DNA from: Streptomyces cirratus
Lineage (GTDB): Bacteria > Actinomycetota > Actinomycetes > Streptomycetales > Streptomycetaceae
NCBI RefSeq assembly: GCF_014650775.1
Contig: NZ_BMVP01000005.1
Coordinates: 62,001 to 126,000, forward strand
Reading direction: 5' to 3'
Length of the DNA: 64,000 bases
Shown: piece after piece, positions 60,802 to 64,000 of the stretch
Layout of the letters: every line of letters begins with the position of its first letter
How positions within the stretch are numbered: position 1 is the first letter of the stretch
The notes under the pieces: generated by a model
What the model was told of the DNA's origin: nothing
Databases searched by the model: none
The model's input: only the letters and a program-made list of their open reading frames with translations
Made by a program: the position numbers and the translations under genes

Positions 60802-61535
60802 TGGGTCGTCAGCCGCCCGTCCTCACCCAGTACGTGGAAGGCGACGACCGGCGGCTCGTCGAGGTGGACGTGCTCGTCGGGGCCGCTCTGCGCCTCCCAC
60901 GGCAGCCGCGTCGTGGACACCACGCCCGGCGCCACCAGCAGCGGCCGGCCAGCGAACGTCGTGACGGCCCCGGTGTGGGCGTGGCCGCAGAGGAACGCCT
61001 TGAGGTGCGGGTGCCGCTCGGCGAGCGCCGCGAGCCGCTCCTCGCCGAACTGCCGGATGCCGTCCACGTACGGGATGTGCAGGGTGACGGGCGGGTGGTG
61101 GAAGGCCACCAGGACGGGCACCTCGCGCGGCGTGCCGGCCAGTACCCCGTCCAGCCACGCCAGCGTCGACTCCGCCAGGAAACCCGGGTGTTCACCGGGC
61201 ACGGAGGAGTCGCACACCGCGAGTACGAAGCCGTCGCCGCGCACCACCTGGTCCACCGGCTCCGCGGTCGGCTCGGCTTCCCCGAGCAGGCCCTTGCGGA
61301 ACGCGAGCCGCTCGTCGTGGTTGCCCGGACAGATCACGAGCGGGTGGCGCGACCGCAGCACCTTGCGGCCCTCGTCGTACTCCTCGGGGGCGCCGTGATC
61401 GGCGATGTCACCGCTCACGAGCACCGCGTCGAGGTCGTACGGGAGGCCGTCGAGGTACTCCATGACGGCGCGGGCGCGGTCGGTGGCACGCGCGCCGCCG
61501 TCGAAGTGGACATCGCTGAGGTGTGCGATCACCAT
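60774..61535 (-). CDS. Metallophosphoesterase (calcineurin-like, CpdA/phosphodiesterase type)
   Basis: A 253-residue metallophosphoesterase with the five metal motifs in order: DVHFD (near 9), GDIADHG (near 49), GNHDERLAF (near 77), HHPPV (near 150) and GHAHTG (near 190). Such enzymes hydrolyse cyclic nucleotides or phosphodiesters; the exact substrate is unknown, although the size and the GNHDE motif fit CpdA-type phosphodiesterases. ATG 61535 has GGAGCC upstream (a GTG one codon earlier is possible). It overlaps the DUF2087 gene tail-to-tail. Confidence 0.92.
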   Translation of the reverse strand: MVIAHLSDVHFDGGARATDRARAVMEYLDGLPYDLDAVLVSGDIADHGAPEEYDEGRKVLRSRHPLVICPGNHDERLAFRKGLLGEAEPTAEPVDQVVRGDGFVLAVCDSSVPGEHPGFLAESTLAWLDGVLAGTPREVPVLVAFHHPPVTLHIPYVDGIRQFGEERLAALAERHPHLKAFLCGHAHTGAVTTFAGRPLLVAPGVVSTTRLPWEAQSGPDEHVHLDEPPVVAFHVLGEDGRLTTHYRVVVDRR

Positions 61536-61641
61536 CACGGCGCCGGCTCCTTCGTTTCGTCGGTGCCGCCATTCAACCGGCCCGTCCGGGCGCCTTCCAG
61601 GGCCAATCGATCACCTGCGGCCTGCGCCGCCACCTCGGCCG

Positions 61642-63072
61642 CTACCCTCGGTACGCCTCCAGAAGCCTGAGCCAGATCTCGCTGACGGTCGGGAACGCCG
61701 GGACCGCGTGCCACAGCCGGCTGATCGGCACCTCCCCCGCGACGGCGATGGTGGCCGCGTGCAGGAGTTCGGCCGCGCCCGGCCCGACGAAGGTGGCGCC
61801 GAGCAGCACTTCCCGGTCCAGGTCGACGACCATCCGGGCCCGGCCCGGGTAGGGGTCGGCGTACAGGCCGGCGCCCGATACCTTGCCGAGGTCGTAGTCG
61901 ACGGCGCGGACCCGGTGGCCCGCCTTCTGCGCCTCGGCCAGGGACAGGCCCACCGCAGCGGCCTCGGGGTCGGTGAACACCGCCTGCGGGAGCGCCGCGG
62001 TATCGGCGGTCGCGGTGTGCGCGCCCCAGCGGCCGGTGTCGGCCGGCTCCTCGCCCGCCGCACGAGCGGCGATGACGGCGCCGGCGATCCGGGCCTGGTA
62101 CTTGCCCTGGTGGGTGAGCAGTGCGCGGTGGTTGACGTCACCGACTGCGTAGAGCCAGTCGTGGCCGGGGACCCGGCAGCTGTCGTCGACACCGATCCAG
62201 TCGCCGGGGGTGAGGCCGACGGTGTCGAGCCCGATGTCGTCGGTGCGCGGCGCGCGGCCGGTCGCCATCAGCAGTTCGTCGCCCTCGACGGTCTCGCCGC
62301 CTTCCAGCACGACGGTGACGGGCCCGGTCGCCCCGTCCCGTACGACCGCCTCCACCGCAACGTCCGTACGGATCTCGGCGCCGGCCTCGCGCAACGCCTC
62401 GGCGACCAGTTCCCCGGCGAACGGTTCCATCCTCGGCAGCAGCCCCGAGCCCCGTACGAGCACGGTGACGCGGGTGCCGAGGGCCTGCCAGGCCGTCGCC
62501 ATCTCGGCGGCGACCACCGAACCGCCGACGATCAGCAGCCGCTCCGGCGCCTGGCGGGCGGAGGTCGCCTCCCGGCTGGTCCACGGGCGCGCCCCGGCGA
62601 TCCCGGGCAGTTCCGGGATCACGGCCCGCGTGCCCGTCGCGATCACCACGGCGTGGCGGGCCGTGAGGACGTGGTGATCGCCCTCGGGGCTGGTGACGGC
62701 CACCTTGCGGGTGCCGTAGAGGCGGCCGTGGCCCCGGTACAGGTGGGCGCCGATGGAGTCCAGCCAGTCGATCTGGCCGTCGTCCTTCCAGTTGCCGGTC
62801 CAGTAGTCGCGGTGCGCGAACACCGCCTCCGCGTCGAGGGCTCCCCCGACGGCTCCCGCCAGGCCGGGGACCCTGCGCGCATCGGCCCGGGCCAGCACCG
62901 GGCGCAGCAGCGCCTTGCTCGGGATGCAGGCCCAGTACGAGCACTCCCCGCCCACGAGCTCGCTCTCCACCAGCGCGGTGGTGAGTCCGGCCGCCCGGGT
63001 CCGGTCCACGATGTTCTCGCCGGCCGGGCCGCCGCCGAGCACCACTACGTCATATTCCACTGCTTCGGTCAT
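61642..63072 (-). CDS. FAD-dependent pyridine nucleotide-disulfide oxidoreductase
   Basis: A 476-residue flavoprotein of the dihydrolipoamide dehydrogenase/mercuric reductase class. FAD site VVVLGGGPAGEN (about 9-20), redox disulfide in GGECSYWACIPSKALLRP (CxxxxC), NAD(P) site IVGGSVVAAEMATAW and second FAD motif YAVGDVN. The C-terminal dimerisation domain has AVFTDPEAAAVG and a terminal region where lipoamide dehydrogenases carry His-x4-Glu: here LWHAVPAFPTVSE, giving HAVPAFPTVSE, so a general-base His is plausible. Without a nearby pyruvate dehydrogenase gene, this is a stand-alone reductase of unknown substrate. The thioredoxin gene lies just upstream on the same strand. Confidence 0.9.
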   Translation of the reverse strand: MTEAVEYDVVVLGGGPAGENIVDRTRAAGLTTALVESELVGGECSYWACIPSKALLRPVLARADARRVPGLAGAVGGALDAEAVFAHRDYWTGNWKDDGQIDWLDSIGAHLYRGHGRLYGTRKVAVTSPEGDHHVLTARHAVVIATGTRAVIPELPGIAGARPWTSREATSARQAPERLLIVGGSVVAAEMATAWQALGTRVTVLVRGSGLLPRMEPFAGELVAEALREAGAEIRTDVAVEAVVRDGATGPVTVVLEGGETVEGDELLMATGRAPRTDDIGLDTVGLTPGDWIGVDDSCRVPGHDWLYAVGDVNHRALLTHQGKYQARIAGAVIAARAAGEEPADTGRWGAHTATADTAALPQAVFTDPEAAAVGLSLAEAQKAGHRVRAVDYDLGKVSGAGLYADPYPGRARMVVDLDREVLLGATFVGPGAAELLHAATIAVAGEVPISRLWHAVPAFPTVSEIWLRLLEAYRG

Positions 63073-63114
63073 GCGGCCAGTGTCGCCGCGGGCCGGGGGC
63101 GGCGGCGGGCAATT

Positions 63115-63525
63115 TCAGACCTCCGGCGTGCCGGAAGTGCCCTGGTCGCCGCCGGTTCCCCCCGGCTGGGGCGAGGAGGCGATCTTCGCCCGGACCTCGT
63201 CCATGTCCAGCGCGCGGGCCTGCTCGATGAGGTCGGTCAGCGTCGCCTCGGGCAGGGCGCCGGGCTGAGCGAAGATCGCCACCTGGTCCCGGACGATCAT
63301 CAGCGTCGGGATCGAGGTGATCTCGAAGGCCCCGGCCAGCTCCTGCTGCGCCTCGGTGTCCACCTTGGCGAAGAGCAGATCCGGATTGGCCTCGGAAACC
63401 TTGTCGTAGACCGGTGCGAACTGCAGGCAGGGCCGGCACCAGCCCGCCCAGAAATCGATCAGCACGAAGGGGTTGTCGCTGATCGTCCGGTCGAAATTCT
63501 CTTTGGTGAGCTCGACTGTCGCCAC
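63115..63525 (-). CDS. Thioredoxin
   Basis: A 136-residue thioredoxin. The redox site is WCRPC (FWAGWCRPCLQFAPVYDKV) in place of the standard WCGPC; Gly to Arg is a change that can shift redox potential. The cis-proline loop ITSIPTLMIV is normal. A C-terminal extension of about 25 residues is disordered (SSPQPGGTGGDQGTSG). GTG 63525 is used because AGGAGG lies ten bases upstream; the frame is open 16 codons further. It stands 42 bases upstream of the disulfide oxidoreductase gene on the same strand, so the two may form a thiol-redox pair. Confidence 0.93.
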   Translation of the reverse strand: MATVELTKENFDRTISDNPFVLIDFWAGWCRPCLQFAPVYDKVSEANPDLLFAKVDTEAQQELAGAFEITSIPTLMIVRDQVAIFAQPGALPEATLTDLIEQARALDMDEVRAKIASSPQPGGTGGDQGTSGTPEV

Positions 63526-63606
63526 GGTGTCCGAACCTCCTGTGATAGCCGGTTGTCCTGCGTGAACGAACAATCCGCCCCGGGCATTCCTGGGCGCCGC
63601 CGCTGC

Positions 63607-64000
63607 CTAGAACGGGTGGGCGGGCGCGGTGGCGCGGACCGTGGTCCAGCGCAGTTCGGTGAAGGCGTCCAGGTTCGCTTCGCCGCCGAACCGGGCGCCC
63701 GTGCCGGACGCGCCGACTCCGCCGAAGGGGGCCACGGCCTCGTCGTTGACCGTCTGGTCGTTCACGTGGGCGATCCCGGTCGGGATGCGGCCGGCCAGGT
63801 CGAGTCCGTGCGCCGCGTCACGCGTGACGATACCGAGGGAGAGGCCGTACGGGCCCGCCGAGGCCAGCGCCACCGCCTCGTCCTCCGTCGCGAAGGACCG
63901 TACGGGCGCCACCGGACCGAAGACCTCCTCCGTGTAGGCGGGGCAGTCGTCGGACACGGCCGCCAGCACCGTCGGCCGGTAGAACAGGTCGCGGTGGGTG
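63607..64000 (-). CDS. Aldehyde dehydrogenase, C-terminal part (runs off the window)
   Basis: The frame enters from beyond 64000 and ends at 63607, giving the last approximately 130 residues. It carries the ALDH C-terminal motifs: FYRPTVLAAVSDDCP, EEVFGPVAPVRSFATEDEAV, YGLSLGIVTRDAAHG, GIAHVNDQTVNDEAVAPFGG and GGVGASGTGARFGGEANLDA, with the LRWTTVR end. The catalytic Cys and Glu lie outside the window. The 'NDQTVNDEAVAPFGGVGASG' form and the end are like benzaldehyde/vanillin-type ALDHs, but the substrate is uncertain. Confidence 0.93.
   Translation of the reverse strand, partial: THRDLFYRPTVLAAVSDDCPAYTEEVFGPVAPVRSFATEDEAVALASAGPYGLSLGIVTRDAAHGLDLAGRIPTGIAHVNDQTVNDEAVAPFGGVGASGTGARFGGEANLDAFTELRWTTVRATAPAHPF

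Overview
The window is high-GC actinobacterial DNA, almost certainly a Streptomyces chromosome. Codon third positions are nearly all G/C, starts are often GTG or TTG, and many genes are chained by 4-base ATGA/GTGA overlaps. Typical Streptomyces families are present: a cytoplasmic-type contractile injection system, MAB_1171c proteins, and a DUF6230/DUF6114 trio.

0-5.1 kb: a NarL-type two-component pair beside a divergent small membrane protein, a universal stress protein, a SAV_915-like small protein and a second-type diaminopimelate decarboxylase. 5.2-19.1 kb: a potassium-uptake island. It holds two large APC-superfamily permeases (the one at 7765-9648 resembles the K+/H+ symporter KimA), a stand-alone kdpF-like gene next to a kinase-less KdpD-like sensor fragment, then a full kdpFABC operon followed by kdpE and kdpD. 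A 27-residue membrane peptide gene overlaps kdpF. Four intergenic regions here and just upstream share 11-bp-spaced direct repeats, so one OmpR-type regulator (KdpE is the obvious candidate) may control the whole set.

19.1-22.4 kb: a gene graveyard. It holds a twice-frameshifted secreted protein, a histidine-kinase tail, a frameshifted pirin tail and a frameshifted alpha/beta hydrolase, with two small intact membrane-protein genes among them.

22.4-46.8 kb: a complete extracellular/cytoplasmic contractile injection system (eCIS) locus. The minus-strand run from sheath to baseplate carries sheath, tube, a chaperone-like pair, a 1,082-residue Pro/Ala-rich protein, second tube, LysM hub, VgrG spike, PAAR tip, gp25, baseplate J, tail protein I and a zinc-ribbon membrane protein. 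A second minus-strand run carries a TolB-like secreted protein, the DUF4255 cap and the AAA+ ATPase. A LuxR regulator, a bitopic membrane protein and a DUF4157 (eCIS-core) protein with a possible ADP-ribosyltransferase-like C-terminal part complete it. No tail fibre gene is visible, as expected for systems that act inside the producer.

46.8-54.5 kb: helicase and other remnants, an IS701-like transposase that appears to lack its first catalytic Asp, a CPA2 cation/proton antiporter, and an XRE - MAB_1171c - XRE - ImmA/IrrE block whose two XRE paralogues have matching promoters. 54.5-64 kb: pirin, a TPR protein with a TA-flanked MITE at its stop codon, an RlmG-like rRNA methyltransferase, a MerR regulator, the DUF6230/DUF6114/secreted trio, a DUF2087 protein behind four 18-bp tandem repeats, a metallophosphoesterase, a flavin disulfide oxidoreductase, a thioredoxin and the 3' part of an aldehyde dehydrogenase gene.
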